A DNA stretch of 64,000 nt from Eubacterium sp. (GCA_021769965.1 JAETRU010000010.1:18020-82019), one strand, 5' to 3'. Positions 48,868-59,900 are shown, numbered from the stretch's first letter. Notes: a model not told the origin generated them from the letters alone. Numbers and translations: made by a program.

Positions 48868-49647
48868 ATGGAAGAGAAAATCTACATTGAAAGCACAGAT
48901 CATATCAGACTGTGCGCATTGGAAGGACGTGTTTCTTCAAAGAAGATCGTGGTGCTTTGCCATGGTATCAGAAGCGACAAGGATGAGTGTGGAGCCTTTG
49001 CTCCGCTGTCAAAGGCAATCCGGGAGAGGGGATACAGCAGTCTTCGCATAGATTTCAGAGCACAGGGAGAATCCGGCGGCATTGATTATGAAATGACGAT
49101 CTCGAAGGAAATAGAGGATATAGGATCTGTCCTGGATTCTTTGACGAAAAGAGGGTACGACGAGATCATTGTATTGGGAGCCAGTTTTGGGGCGAGCATC
49201 GTATCACTGGCAGACTATCGGCTGTTTGATCAGGTGAAAGGGCTGGTTCTGTGGTATGGGGCTTTGGATAACTACGCGGTCCTGAGAACAGATGATTTTT
49301 TGTCTGACAGAAACAGAGAGATCGCGCTGCGGGATGGATTCTGTCCCACCTATAATTCAGAGGGGAGGCTGTTTCGGTTCGGCGTCCCGCTCTTTGACGA
49401 GATCAACCTGTACAGGCCGGTAGAAAGCCTTCGGTCTATCGCTTTGCCGAAGCTGTTCGTACATGGCCTGGCAGACCAGGTAGTTCCGTACCGGGTATCC
49501 GAGGAAGCGTGCAGACAGTGCTGTAACACCAGGCTGGAACTGATCGAAAACGGAAGCCATACTTTCGATACGAACCGCCGGTCATTATATGAGGCCATCG
49601 AGAAAACAGTGGATTTTGTGGACGAGGTGTTCACGGCAAACGCATGA
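48868..49647 (+). CDS. Alpha/beta-hydrolase family protein
   Basis: This 259-residue serine hydrolase has the oxyanion strand VVLCHGIRSDKDE, the nucleophile elbow LGASFGASIVS (Ser about residue 110), the acid in HGLADQVVP and the catalytic His in ENGSHTF. No signal peptide is present, so it is cytoplasmic. The closest types are esterases/acyl-peptidases of the prolyl-oligopeptidase-like group. The substrate is unknown. It is monocistronic, between the MATE pump and rnz. Confidence 0.85.
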   Translation: MEEKIYIESTDHIRLCALEGRVSSKKIVVLCHGIRSDKDECGAFAPLSKAIRERGYSSLRIDFRAQGESGGIDYEMTISKEIEDIGSVLDSLTKRGYDEIIVLGASFGASIVSLADYRLFDQVKGLVLWYGALDNYAVLRTDDFLSDRNREIALRDGFCPTYNSEGRLFRFGVPLFDEINLYRPVESLRSIALPKLFVHGLADQVVPYRVSEEACRQCCNTRLELIENGSHTFDTNRRSLYEAIEKTVDFVDEVFTANA

Positions 49648-49698
49648 AAGCATGAAAACGGAGTAATGTGACAAATATCCGAGATTTCTTTATTTCTG

Positions 49699-50625
49699 TC
49701 ACCGTTTAAGAAACTTCAGTGTCTTCTTCATGCCGTCGCGTCCCATGAATGCATTCGGAAATACGTCTCTGACAGCTTCCTGATATATGGAAGGGTCAGG
49801 AACGGACGGGCTGAAGTGGGTCAGCCAGAGCTCTTTGGCGCCTGCGTCTTTTGCCAGTTCTGCGGCCTGCAGCATGGTCATGTGGCCCCGGTCAAAGGCC
49901 TTCTGACGCAGGGTCTCATCTCCGTAGAGACCTTCGAGGATCAAAAGGTCTGCGTCCCGGCCTGAATCGCTGATAGACGATATGGCATGTGTGTCTGTAG
50001 CATACAGCAGCTTCAGCCCTTTTCTGGGCGGCCCCAGAACGGCTTCGGGAGAGATCATCCGCCCCTCGAGCTGAACAGACTGTCCATGCTGCAGAAGGGA
50101 CCACTGAGATACAGGTATGCCGAGGGCTTTTGCTTTTTCTGGCATGAATCTGCCCTGACGCGGTACTTCCAGCCGATACCCCAGGCATGGGACGCGGTGC
50201 TCTGACGGAAACCCTTTGATGCGGAGCGGGCCAAAGTCAGATACATGGAGAAGTCCGCCGTCCGGTTCTGCAAGTAGTTCGCGGACCTGAATGGTAAAAG
50301 GCAGTTCAGGTACGGTTATCAGCAGTCCGGTCAGGATCTGGTAAAGACCCTGGGGACCGGTAATGGTGACGGGTTCGGTCCTGCCGGAGAGGGCCATGGA
50401 CAGAAGCACGCCGCTGAGGCCGTTGACGTGGTCGCCGTGGAAATGAGTGATGCAGATCAGGTCGATGGGTTTGAAGCTGCAGCCGGCGCAGCGCATGGCT
50501 GTCTGGGTGCTTTCGCCGCAGTCGATGAGCAGGGCATGGCTGCCGCATTTGGCATATAAGGATGTAAGAAAACGGCCGGGCATCGGGTGCATACCTCCGG
50601 CACCAAGCAGGCAGATATCCAGCAT
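49699..50625 (-). CDS. rnz: Ribonuclease Z (metallo-beta-lactamase fold)
   Basis: This 308-residue endonuclease would trim 3' ends of tRNA precursors. The ELAC-type metal motif ITHFHGDHVNGLSGVL is present, along with the start LLGAGGMHPMPGRFLTSLYAKCG, the phosphodiesterase-like ATDTHAIS Asp region, EGLYGDE and the closing WLTHFSPSVPDP. ATG 50625 follows AAGGAGG; upstream extension lacks any homology. The N-terminal GGMHPMPGRFLTS replaces the common GT..P...R..S motif, so general MBL phosphodiesterase activity is an alternative. As the tRNA gene at 60308 already encodes CCA, its need here is for other tRNAs. Confidence 0.82.
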   Translation of the reverse strand: MLDICLLGAGGMHPMPGRFLTSLYAKCGSHALLIDCGESTQTAMRCAGCSFKPIDLICITHFHGDHVNGLSGVLLSMALSGRTEPVTITGPQGLYQILTGLLITVPELPFTIQVRELLAEPDGGLLHVSDFGPLRIKGFPSEHRVPCLGYRLEVPRQGRFMPEKAKALGIPVSQWSLLQHGQSVQLEGRMISPEAVLGPPRKGLKLLYATDTHAISSISDSGRDADLLILEGLYGDETLRQKAFDRGHMTMLQAAELAKDAGAKELWLTHFSPSVPDPSIYQEAVRDVFPNAFMGRDGMKKTLKFLKR

Positions 50626-50880
50626 AGGTAAATCCTCCTTTTTGTGATCATTTTTATTGTAGCGCAAAGGGGCGGTTTTTACTATGGGTTCCGAGGATTT
50701 TTCGGAAATTTTCCCGCGGCGTTGTGATGTTTCGGAGGAAATAGTATAGAAAACATAGATAAATTTTGACAGATTCATCAATTTGTCTAGTTTTACTGAA
50801 AAAGATATGGGGTAGACAATATGGAAATAGAATTATAGAGGATATATTTTTAAAAGGGAATGAATGCTGGAGGTAGAACA

Positions 50881-52257
50881 ATGGAAAATCGCATCACACA
50901 TCAACTGGAGAGAAAGGCTTTTGGAATGGCGCTGGATAAGGTCATTTCCAAGGCCCAGAAGGGGGAGGACACCGCTGAAACTTTTCGCTCGATCATCGAC
51001 ATGATGGAGAAAATTCTGGGCAGCTCATGGGAGGCGTCTTCTTACGAAATGCTGAGAACTCTGACCTGTGAACCGGACAGCAAGTGGGCTCACTACACCC
51101 ACCGGCTTTTGCGGGATGTAGATCCGAAAATACTTAAGACTCTGGTGCTGAACGCAGGGTATGAAGCGGGATTTCGGGGCTACAAGACGTCACTGAAGAT
51201 GTCTGCGGAATATCAGTGTAATATTCCGTGGATCATCCTTATGGACCCGACTACGGCATGCAATATGCACTGCACCGGATGCTGGGCTGCGGAATACGGA
51301 GACAAGATGAGTCTGACTTTTGAGGATATGGATAAGATCGTCACGGAGGGCAAGGAACTGGGAATCCACGCGTACCTGTTTACCGGAGGTGAGCCGCTGA
51401 TCAGAAAGGCGGACATTATCAGACTTTGTGAGAAGCACAGCGACTGCGCGTTTCACGCGTTTACCAACGGAACCCTGATCGACGAGGCTTTCTGCGACGA
51501 TCTGCTTCGGATCGGCAACTTCTTTGTATCAGTCAGCATCGAAGGCTTTGAGGAGAGCAACGACGGCAGACGGGGACAGGGCCACTATCAGAAGGCGCTG
51601 GACGCTATGGATCTGATGCACAGCAAGAGGATCCCTTTCGGTGTTTCGATCTGTTACACCAGCCAGAACTATCTGACTGTGACCAGTGACGAATTTCTGG
51701 ATATGCTCATCGATAAGGGATGTATTTTCGCATGGTATTTCCACTATATGCCTGTAGGCGTCAACGCCAGCACAGACCTGCTGCTGACGCCGGAACAGAG
51801 GGTTTATATGCACGATAAGATCCGTGAGATCCGCGACCTTTCGGGTGGCAAGGAACTGTTCGCCATTGACTTCCAGAATGACGGCGAGTTCGTTCACGGA
51901 TGCATCGCGGCAGGTGAGAGATACTGCCATATCAACGCTAACGGCGATGTAGAGCCTTGCGTTTTTATCCACTATTCTGGAGCTAACATCAAAGAGCAGT
52001 CGCTGCTGGATTGCCTGCGTCAGCCGCTGTTTCTGGCTTATCGTGAGGGGCAGCCGTTTAACGAGAATCATCTGCGGCCTTGCCCGATGCTGGAGAATCC
52101 GGAGATCCTGCAGGAGATGGTGAAGAAGACCGGGGCTAAGTCCACGGATCTGGAGGCGCCGGAGTCCAGCGAGCATCTCTGCGGCAAGTGCGTGGACTAT
52201 GCCAGAGCGTGGGCGCCTGTGGCTGACAAGCTGTGGGCAGAAAGAGAAGAAAAGTAA
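50881..52257 (+). CDS. Radical SAM protein with SPASM-like C-terminal Cys cluster
   Basis: This 458-residue enzyme has the SAM-binding motif TACNMHCTGCWAAEYG (CxxxCxxC, about residues 123-130), then FTGGEPLIRKADI, a glycine-rich SAM loop and VSVSIEGFEESNDGRRG. The C-terminal part has further Cys residues in CIAAGERYCHINANGDVEPCVF, CPMLENPE and CGKCVDYARAW, which could hold one or two auxiliary Fe-S clusters. The N-terminal 110 residues are helical and of unknown role. Relatives modify peptides, cofactors or tRNA, but no partner peptide gene is adjacent. GGAGGTAG precedes ATG 50881. Confidence 0.88.
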   Translation: MENRITHQLERKAFGMALDKVISKAQKGEDTAETFRSIIDMMEKILGSSWEASSYEMLRTLTCEPDSKWAHYTHRLLRDVDPKILKTLVLNAGYEAGFRGYKTSLKMSAEYQCNIPWIILMDPTTACNMHCTGCWAAEYGDKMSLTFEDMDKIVTEGKELGIHAYLFTGGEPLIRKADIIRLCEKHSDCAFHAFTNGTLIDEAFCDDLLRIGNFFVSVSIEGFEESNDGRRGQGHYQKALDAMDLMHSKRIPFGVSICYTSQNYLTVTSDEFLDMLIDKGCIFAWYFHYMPVGVNASTDLLLTPEQRVYMHDKIREIRDLSGGKELFAIDFQNDGEFVHGCIAAGERYCHINANGDVEPCVFIHYSGANIKEQSLLDCLRQPLFLAYREGQPFNENHLRPCPMLENPEILQEMVKKTGAKSTDLEAPESSEHLCGKCVDYARAWAPVADKLWAEREEK

Positions 52258-52279
52258 AAAGAGCGCTTAAAATCAGAGA

Positions 52280-52326
52280 GGGCGGTCCACCTTAGCGGTT
52301 ATTTTCCGTTAAGGCGGACCGCCCTT
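52280..52326. terminator. Stem-loop between the radical SAM gene and the convergent flavoprotein gene
   Basis: The arm beginning GGGCGGTCCACC (52280-52298) pairs with the arm ending GGCGGACCGCCC (52306-52324) over 19 positions with two mismatches. Only a weak T-run follows, but its size and place between convergent genes suggest a bidirectional terminator. Confidence 0.65.
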
Positions 52327-52351
52327 CAGATCTACAGGAAGGCTTTCGCGC

Positions 52352-52741
52352 TTACAGTACTTTGTTATTGTCCGGTCCCGGAGTTGCCACGATGACTTTT
52401 TCCGGCTTGATGACAACGGCGCCTTTCGCGGTCATCGCGCCGTTGAATTTCTCGGCAGCGATCTTTTTCAGCATATCAACCACCGGACCTTCGGTGAAAT
52501 ACCGGGCGGATCCTTTGACCTGATATGCTTCGGAAGTAGCCGGATCGCATACGGAAACAGAGGCCTTGCCAGTTTTCTCAATATTCTTTGCGGTAGTATC
52601 CATGAAAACATCTCCGATGATCAGGTCGCCCTCATCAGATACCATTTTAAATCCTACAGGGACTGCGTTCGGTTCGTCTGAAAAAGTTGCGACGTACCAT
52701 AACTGTTCGCCAAGTAATTTTTTTACAACTTCATTTAACAT
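52352..52741 (-). CDS. Pyridoxamine 5'-phosphate oxidase-family (FMN-binding split barrel) protein
   Basis: This 129-residue protein has the split-barrel FMN-binding pattern of PNPOx-like proteins: LWYVATFSDEPNAVPVGFKMV, a strand pair around DGDLIIGDVFMDTTAKNIEKTGKASVSV read in parts, and YQVKGSARYFTEG. Members bind FMN or F420/heme, and many have unknown substrates. AGGAGG precedes the ATG at 52741. It is monocistronic and divergent from prfB. Confidence 0.85.
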   Translation of the reverse strand: MLNEVVKKLLGEQLWYVATFSDEPNAVPVGFKMVSDEGDLIIGDVFMDTTAKNIEKTGKASVSVCDPATSEAYQVKGSARYFTEGPVVDMLKKIAAEKFNGAMTAKGAVVIKPEKVIVATPGPDNNKVL

Positions 52742-52907
52742 TGATCTTTCCTCCTTAGATGATTCATCTAACTAAATTGTAGCACAAAAGCCTGTAAAAG
52801 AAAATATATAAACTTTTTTATTGGGCGCTGCTAAAACAAGATGTAATGTCCGGACTTTTATGATAAAATAATAGAATGTGAAATTAACTGAAAAGGGAGT
52901 GATAAAA

Positions 52908-54012
52908 GTGATTCAATTTGATCAGATCAGATCTGACCTGCCGATGGTAAAGGCGAATCTCAAAGAGGCAGGTGAGTCCCTTTGACCTTGCGGGTCTTAG
53001 AGGAGAATTAGAAAAGCTTACGAAGCAGACGGAAGAGCCGGAGTTCTGGAACGATCCGGAAGAGGCACAGAAAATATTAAAGAAGAAGAAAGGCCTGGAG
53101 AACAAGCTTGACAGGTATGAATCTCTGAAAAAAGGTCTGGACGATATTGAAGAACTGATGGTTCTGGCTGAGGAGATGGAGGACGAGGAAGAGGCGGCGT
53201 CCATCGCAGACAGCTTCAGAGAATTGCAGGAAGAACTGGAAACACTGAAGCTGGATACTCTGCTGGACGGCAAGTACGATCATAACAACGCCATCATTTC
53301 CGTTCACGCGGGGACCGGCGGCGTGGACGCCATGGACTGGGCGCAGATGCTGTACCGGATGTACACCCGCTGGGCCGAGAAAAAAGGTTACAAGGTCACG
53401 CTGGTCGATATGCAGGATGATACAGAAGCCGGCATCAAGAGCGCTACGATGATCGTGGAAGGCGAGAACGCCTACGGCTATCTGAAAAATGAGAAAGGCG
53501 TCCACCGTCTGGTGCGGATCTCGCCGTTTAACGCGGCGGGCAAGCGGCAGACCTCTTTTGCTGCGCTGGAAGTCATGCCGGAGATCGAAGACGATATGAC
53601 CGTGGAGATCGATCCGGAGGATCTGCGCATCGATACGTACAGGAGCAGCGGGGCGGGCGGTCAGCACGTCAACAAGACAGATTCGGCGATCCGAATCACC
53701 CATCTGCCGACCCATATCGTGGTCACCTGCCAGAACGAGCGCAGCCAGCACCAGAACAAAGAGATGGCCATGAAGATCCTGGCATCCCGGCTCATGGAGC
53801 TGAAAGAACAGGAGCACAAGGAAAACCTGAAGGAATTGAAGGGAGACTTCTCCCTGATCACATGGGGTTCTCAGATCCGCTCCTATGTATTCCAGCCGTA
53901 TACCATGGTCAAGGATCACAGGACCGGCGCGGAGGTGGGAAATGTCAACGTCGTCATGGATGGAGACATTGACTACTTTATCAATGAAAAGCTGAAACAG
54001 AAGGACGAATAA
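52908..54012 (+). CDS. prfB: Peptide chain release factor 2, with programmed +1 frameshift
   Basis: RF2 terminates translation at UGA and UAA. A first frame of 25 codons starts at GTG 52908 (GGGAG nine bases upstream) and ends in CTT TGA at 52980-52985. Skipping one T continues as GAC CTT GCG in the main frame to 54012. The product has about 368 residues, normal for RF2. The UGA-reading SPF tripeptide is in VRISPFNAAGKRQ, and the catalytic GGQ is in SSGAGGQHVNKTDSAIR. The coding region is join(52908..52982,52984..54012). The gene is followed six bases later by tex. Confidence 0.93.
52968..52986 (+). other. RF2 autoregulatory +1 frameshift site
   Basis: A Shine-Dalgarno-like AGGTGAG (52970-52976) precedes CTT-TGA-C (52980-52986) by three bases. 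This is the classical arrangement in which low RF2 makes ribosomes slip on CTT into the +1 frame. The stimulating sequence is shorter than the usual AGGGGGT. Confidence 0.85.
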
Positions 54013-54017
54013 AATAC

Positions 54018-56192
54018 ATGAATATCATAGAAAAATTAGCAAGTGAATTTAAAGTCAGGACAGCGCAGGTGGAGAACACGGTGAATCTCATCGACGAGGG
54101 AAACACCATTCCCTTCATCGCCAGGTACAGAAAGGAAGTCACCGGCGGACTCACTGACGTGGTGCTCCGCGACATGGAGGAACGTCTTGTCTATCTGAGA
54201 AACCTGGAGGACAGAAAGGAAGAGGTCATCCGCCTCATCGACGAGCAGGGCAAGCTGACTGACGAACTGAAAGCGGAGATCGAAAAAGCCGAGGTCCTGC
54301 AGCGGGTCGAGGACCTCTACAAGCCATATAAGCAGAAGAAGGCGACACGGGCGTCAAAGGCAAAGGAAAAAGGACTGGAGCCGCTGGCCATGATCTTCTA
54401 TGCGCAGCAGAAGAAGGACGGGGATCCTCTTGCCATCGCGGCTGACTTCATCGATCCGGAGAAAGGCGTAGAGACTGCGGAGGAGGCTGCTCAGGGCGCC
54501 ATGGATATTATCGCTGAGATGATCGCCGACGACGCTGACCTGACCAAAGCTATCCGGGAGAAGACTTTTGACCGGGGTCAGATCGCCACAGAGGCTGTGG
54601 ACCCGGAGGAAAAGACCGTCTACGACATGTATTACGGCAGCAGCGAGGCGATCTGCAAGATGCCGAACCACAGAGTTCTGGCCGTCAACCGGGGCGAGAA
54701 AGAAAAGAAACTGAAGGTCAAAGTGGCCGTCGACAGCGATGTGATCACCGGGTACATTGAAAAACAGGTGATCCGGGGCAAGTCCATCTTTGAGGAGCTG
54801 CTGCGGGAGACCATAGCCGACGCCTATAAAAGACTGATCGCGCCGTCTATCGAGCGGGAAATGCGGAATATCCTGACGGAACGGGCGGAGACCGACGCGG
54901 TCAGGGTCTTTGCGAAGAATACAGAGAAGCTGCTCATGGTGCCGCCGGTGCGGGGTAAAAAGGTCATCGCCATCGATCCGGGTTACAGGACCGGCTGCAA
55001 AGTGGCTGTACTGGACGAGACCGGCAGACTCAGAGCATTTACCACCATTTATCCGACAGAGCCGAAGAAAGATGTGGCGGGCACTGAGCGTGTTCTGACA
55101 AAGATCATCGAGAAATACGGCTGTGACGTTATCGTTATCGGCAACGGCACGGCGTCCCGGGAAACCGAAGAAGTCGTAGCTGATTACCTGAAAAAGAAAG
55201 ACTATGATATCCAGTATACTATCGTCAACGAGGCGGGGGCTTCTGTTTATTCCGCGTCAAAGCTGGCGTCGGAAGAATATCCTGATCTGGACGTGACCAC
55301 CAGAGGCGCCATGTCACTGGGCCGCAGGCTGCAGGATCCCCTGGCGGAGCTGGTCAAGATCGATCCGAAGCACATCGGCGTGGGCCAGTATCAGCACGAC
55401 ATCAACCAGAAACAGCTGACCGGAGCACTGACCACCGTGGTAGAAGACTGTGTAAACCGGGTGGGCGTGGATCTGAACACTGCGTCCCCGTCCCTGCTTT
55501 CCTATATATCCGGCGTCAATATGGGTATCGCCAGAAATATCGTGGCATACCGTGAGGAGCACGGCCGTTTCCAGAACCGGAAGGAACTGATGAAGGTATC
55601 CAAGCTGGGTGAAAAGGCGTTCAAACAGTGCGCGGGCTTCATGCGGATCACGGGAGGAAACGAGCCGCTGGACAGCACTTCTGTCCATCCGGAGTCCTAT
55701 AAGGCGGCAGAAGAGATGATGGAAAAGATCGGCATTACCAAGGAGGATATCGCCGCAGGCGGCGTAGGAGAAGCCATAGACGAAAAGATATTCCAGGCTT
55801 ATCCTGCGAAAAAGCCGTCGGAAAGCGTGAAAAAGATGGCACAGGATCTGGGAATCGGCGAGATGACTCTGTCAGATATCGTGGCGGAGATGAAGAAGCC
55901 GGCCAGAGACCCTCGTGAGGACGCGCCGCCGGTGATCTTCCGCAACGACGTGCGCAGCTTTGAGGATCTGAAGGTGGATATGGAGCTGACCGGCACCGTC
56001 CGCAACGTGGTGGACTTCGGCGCCTTTGTGGATATCGGCGTCAAACAGGACGGACTGGTCCATGTATCCCAGCTGTCCAACAAATTTGTCAAACATCCTA
56101 TGGACGTAGTCTCCGTAGGCGACACGGTGAAAGTGAAGATCATCAGCATCGATCCCGAAAAGAAGAAGATCGGCCTGACCATGAAGTTCTGA
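54018..56192 (+). CDS. tex: Tex-family RNA-binding protein
   Basis: This 724-residue protein has the standard Tex layout. An N-terminal helical domain (NTIPFIARYRKEVTGGL) is followed by a YqgF/RNaseH-like domain with AIDPGYRTGCKVAVLDETG, helix-hairpin-helix repeats around NTASPSLLSYISGVNMGIARNIVAYRE (read in parts), and a C-terminal S1 domain (GTVRNVVDFGAFVDIGVKQDGLVHVSQLS). Tex proteins bind nucleic acid and affect transcription and toxin expression in some pathogens. The start ATG is six bases after the prfB stop, so the two may be co-transcribed. Confidence 0.95.
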   Translation: MNIIEKLASEFKVRTAQVENTVNLIDEGNTIPFIARYRKEVTGGLTDVVLRDMEERLVYLRNLEDRKEEVIRLIDEQGKLTDELKAEIEKAEVLQRVEDLYKPYKQKKATRASKAKEKGLEPLAMIFYAQQKKDGDPLAIAADFIDPEKGVETAEEAAQGAMDIIAEMIADDADLTKAIREKTFDRGQIATEAVDPEEKTVYDMYYGSSEAICKMPNHRVLAVNRGEKEKKLKVKVAVDSDVITGYIEKQVIRGKSIFEELLRETIADAYKRLIAPSIEREMRNILTERAETDAVRVFAKNTEKLLMVPPVRGKKVIAIDPGYRTGCKVAVLDETGRLRAFTTIYPTEPKKDVAGTERVLTKIIEKYGCDVIVIGNGTASRETEEVVADYLKKKDYDIQYTIVNEAGASVYSASKLASEEYPDLDVTTRGAMSLGRRLQDPLAELVKIDPKHIGVGQYQHDINQKQLTGALTTVVEDCVNRVGVDLNTASPSLLSYISGVNMGIARNIVAYREEHGRFQNRKELMKVSKLGEKAFKQCAGFMRITGGNEPLDSTSVHPESYKAAEEMMEKIGITKEDIAAGGVGEAIDEKIFQAYPAKKPSESVKKMAQDLGIGEMTLSDIVAEMKKPARDPREDAPPVIFRNDVRSFEDLKVDMELTGTVRNVVDFGAFVDIGVKQDGLVHVSQLSNKFVKHPMDVVSVGDTVKVKIISIDPEKKKIGLTMKF

Positions 56193-56264
56193 GCTTCCCG
56201 GACGATCTAAACCGGTTCAGAACGACCCGGTCCAGAGCAATATGAAACAGAAGAGGAATGAACA

Positions 56265-56906
56265 ATGGCTTTTAATACCATCTTATTTGATTTTGACGGA
56301 ACGCTGGCAGATACCAACGGTCTGGTCATCGAATCCTGGCAGCATGTGTACCGGATCCTGACCGGAGGAGAGGCCGATGAGCGGCATATCAAGGCTACCT
56401 TCGGGGAGCCTCTGGCCGTCAGCATGGAAAAGTGTTTTCCGGATACCCCGGTAGATGAGGCGATCCGTATTTACCGCGGCCATCAGAAGGATATTTACGA
56501 AGAGATGATCGAGCCGTTTCCGGGTATGGTGGATCTGATCAAAGCGCTGAAGGAACGAGGTCTGAAGGTGGCTGTGACTACCTCCAGAATGCGGAATACC
56601 ACCATGATAGGACTGAACAAATTCGGTGTTACAGAATATCTGGATGACATCATCACCTGTGATGACTGCACCCGGCATAAGCCGGATCCGGAGCCGGTCC
56701 TGATCTCCCTGGAGCGGCTGGAGGCAGAACCTGCGGAAGCCCTGATGGTAGGCGACAGCATGTTTGATATCAAATGCGCCCACAACGCCGGCGTCAAAGC
56801 GGTATTAGTGGGCTGGGCCGAGGCTGTCACAGAAGAAGATCTGAACAGTCCCGACGCGCCGGAATATTTCATAGAAAAAGCAGAGGACCTGCTGCAGCTG
56901 CTGTAG
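56265..56906 (+). CDS. HAD-superfamily phosphatase (PpaX/Gph-like)
   Basis: This 213-residue hydrolase has HAD motif I FDFDGTLADTNGL (nucleophile Asp about residue 9), motif II VAVTTSRM, and motifs III/IV KPDPEPVL with MVGDSMFDIKCAHNAG. The cap domain is the small helical type found in PpaX pyrophosphatase and phosphoglycolate phosphatase; the choice between them is not visible. AGAGGAATGAACA precedes the ATG. It ends 15 bases before addB and is probably in the same operon. Confidence 0.88.
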   Translation: MAFNTILFDFDGTLADTNGLVIESWQHVYRILTGGEADERHIKATFGEPLAVSMEKCFPDTPVDEAIRIYRGHQKDIYEEMIEPFPGMVDLIKALKERGLKVAVTTSRMRNTTMIGLNKFGVTEYLDDIITCDDCTRHKPDPEPVLISLERLEAEPAEALMVGDSMFDIKCAHNAGVKAVLVGWAEAVTEEDLNSPDAPEYFIEKAEDLLQLL

Positions 56907-56921
56907 CAGGGAGGAAAAGCA

Positions 56922-59900
56922 ATGGTTCACATTTATTACGGCAGAGAAAACGTAGATAAGGAAAAGTTCATATACAGCCAGATCAAAGCGGCGGCTAAGG
57001 ACAGAGGCCGGCGGACCTTTGTCATCGTGCCGGATCAGTATACTCTGGAAGGCGAAAAACAGGCTTTCCGCCTGCTGGGCGCGCAGGGGCTGATGGACGT
57101 GGAAGTCATCAGTATGTCGCGGCTGGGCAGCAGGCTTCTCTCCCGGCAGGGGGGCAGCCGCAATACCTTTATTGACAAATACGGACGGCATATTCTGCTG
57201 GCGCAGGTCCTGCGGGACACAGAAAAAGAACTGCAGGTCTTTACCGGGAGCCGGCGCAAAAATTCCTTCATCGAGCTGACCAATAACTTTATCTCTGAGA
57301 TGAAGCAGTACAATGTCACCCCGGAGCAGCTTTCGGCTTTGTCTGAAAGCCTGCCCGGCAGCAGTCTGCTGGCGAGAAAGCTGTCCGATTTGCAGGTGAT
57401 CTTTGCTGAGTATCAGCGCCGGATCCAGGGAAGATATACCGACTCCGAGGATCTGATCGATCTGTACGCCGCGCGGATCCAGACGTCTGAAGAAATACGG
57501 GGCAGCAGCATCTGGGTCTACGGTTTCGACAGCTTTGCGCCCAAGGCACTGGACGTGCTGGGCCATCTTATGGCTGCCGCCGGTGAACTGAACGTTTTCC
57601 TGACCTACAGCCAGAACTGCCGGGACGAAGAGATCTTTCAGCTGACCGGCATGGTCAAGTCGGCGCTGGCGCGGCAGGCAGAGGCTTTCGGCATACCGTG
57701 CCGGGAGCAAAGGGTGTCTGCCGGGGATTATCCGGCGGAGAAAAACAGCGCGGTTTTTGAAACGCTGGAGAGAGAACTGTACGCCGTAGGAAGACGGCCC
57801 GCGGAGAACTTCAGAAACGGCAGAGACGGCGGCGGAGGAATTTATCTCTGCCAGGCAGCAAATATCTACAGCGAGGCGGAATCTGCGGCTGCCTTTATTC
57901 TGCGGCTGCTGAGAGACAAGGGATTTCGTTATCGCGATATCGTGGTCATCTGCAACGATCAGAGCGTGCGGGGCTCTGTGATCAGACGGGTCTTTGAAGA
58001 GTACGGCATCGGCGTTTTTGATGACAGGACCAGAACCGTCATGCATTCGCCTATCGCGGTCTTTGCCGTGGCTCTGCTGGAGACTGTGACGGGCCGCTAC
58101 CGGACACAGGATGTGTTCAAGACTCTGAAAACAGGGTTTTCCGCGTTGACAGATGACGAGATAGAAACGCTGGAAAACTACGCTGTAAAGTATCGGATCA
58201 AAGGTTCCATGTGGAAGAAGCCTTTTGTGCGCGGGCAGATGGAGTACGGAGATGATGGGCTGGAAGCCATTGAGGAGCTGCGCCAGCGGGCTATGAAGCT
58301 GTTCACGTCTTTTGAAGCCGTGTGCAGGGCCTGCGGGACCACAGGCGATTTTATTGAAAACTATTATGACTTTCTCACGGAGGAGGCGCATCTGGGAGAA
58401 GCTGTTACAGAGCTGGCTGCCAGGCAGGAGGCGCAGGGCTTTCTGGATCTGGCGGAGGAGACGGCGCAGATATGGGGAAAACTGATGGGACTTCTGGACC
58501 AGATGTCAGAACTGATGGGCGAAGAACCCTTTGACGGAAAGGAATTTACAGAGCTTCTCGTGACCGGATTGTCTCAGCTGGAGGTAGGCGTACTGCCGCC
58601 GACCTCTGACGATATTCTCATGGGGACCATGCAGAGGACCAGAAGCGGTCCGGTCAGAGCCGTAGTGGTTCTGGGGGCCAACGAGGGACTTTTGCCGGCA
58701 CAGCCGCAGGACGAGGGTCTGTTTTCTGTGGATGAGCTGGAGTTTCTGGCCTCAGAAGGCGCAGAGCTGTGCAAGGTGGACCACATACGGTCTCTGGAGG
58801 AAAAGCTGGCGATCTACCGGAACTTATCCAAAGCGTCGGATTACCTTTGGATCAGCTATGCGGCCAGCGACAGCGAGGGAAAGGAATGCAGACCGTCGGA
58901 GATCGTGGACAGCCTGCGGGCGGTCTTTCCAGATATGGTCACAGAGCCTGATCTGGTCAGCCGGGGCGACGTCAGAGGCCTGGCCATCGGGTGGATCAAC
59001 GCGCTTCGCCATCTGACCCACGCACTGCAGCAGGGGCGGAAAGGTGAAAAGATCGACAGCGGATGGCAGACAGTCATCAGCTGGTATCGCGACAATGATC
59101 CGGAGGATCTGTATCGGATCGCCGGAGGTCTTGATTTTACCAACGAACAGAAGGAGCTGACGCCGGAGCTGGCGGAGCTTTTGTATAAGAAGGAAGGACA
59201 GCGGGATCTGTCTTTGAGCCCGTCGCGGCTTGAAAAATTCTCACGGTGTCCCTTCGCTCACTTTGTCGCTTATGGTCTGCGCCCCGAGGAGCGGCGGATC
59301 TTTGAGGCGGCGGGCCGTGAGATCGGCGATATCTACCACCGCTGTCTCATGGAGATCTCCCGAAAGCTGACGGAAGAGAATGCGTGGGAGACGGTAACGG
59401 AGGACGACTGCCGCGAATTCGTGGCCAGGACGGCCAGAGCGGAAGCTGCCGTTTACCGGGAAGGAGTGTTCCAGTTCGGTAATGAGGAGCAGTATAAGAT
59501 GCGGCGTATCGAAGATACCTGCTTTCACGTGTGCTGGGCGCTGATCGAGCAGGTCAGGGCGGGCAGGATCAGAGAGAGCCGGTACGAGGCCTCCTTTGGA
59601 CGCGGCAGAGAGATCCCGGCTGTAGAGGTGGAACTTGGCAGCGGCGATAAAGTATATGTGGAGGGCAAGATCGACCGGCTGGATGTACTGGAGGACGGCC
59701 GGGTAAAGATCATCGATTACAAGACCGGCAAAGAAAATTTTAAAATTTCCGAAGCAAGGGGTGGATATCGTCTTCAACTTATGTTATACTTAAAGGCGGC
59801 GCAGGAAAATGTGCATCGCCCGGCCGGCGTATTCTACTTTCTGATCGACGATCACCGCGTGGATCTGACCGGCGCGGACAACGAAAAAATTTCTGAAAAA

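Noticed and set aside
56805..58391. A long minus-strand open frame (528 codons) opposite addB
   Set aside because: It lies entirely antisense to a well-supported nuclease gene, has no recognisable domain, and its composition is what GC-rich third positions on the other strand produce.
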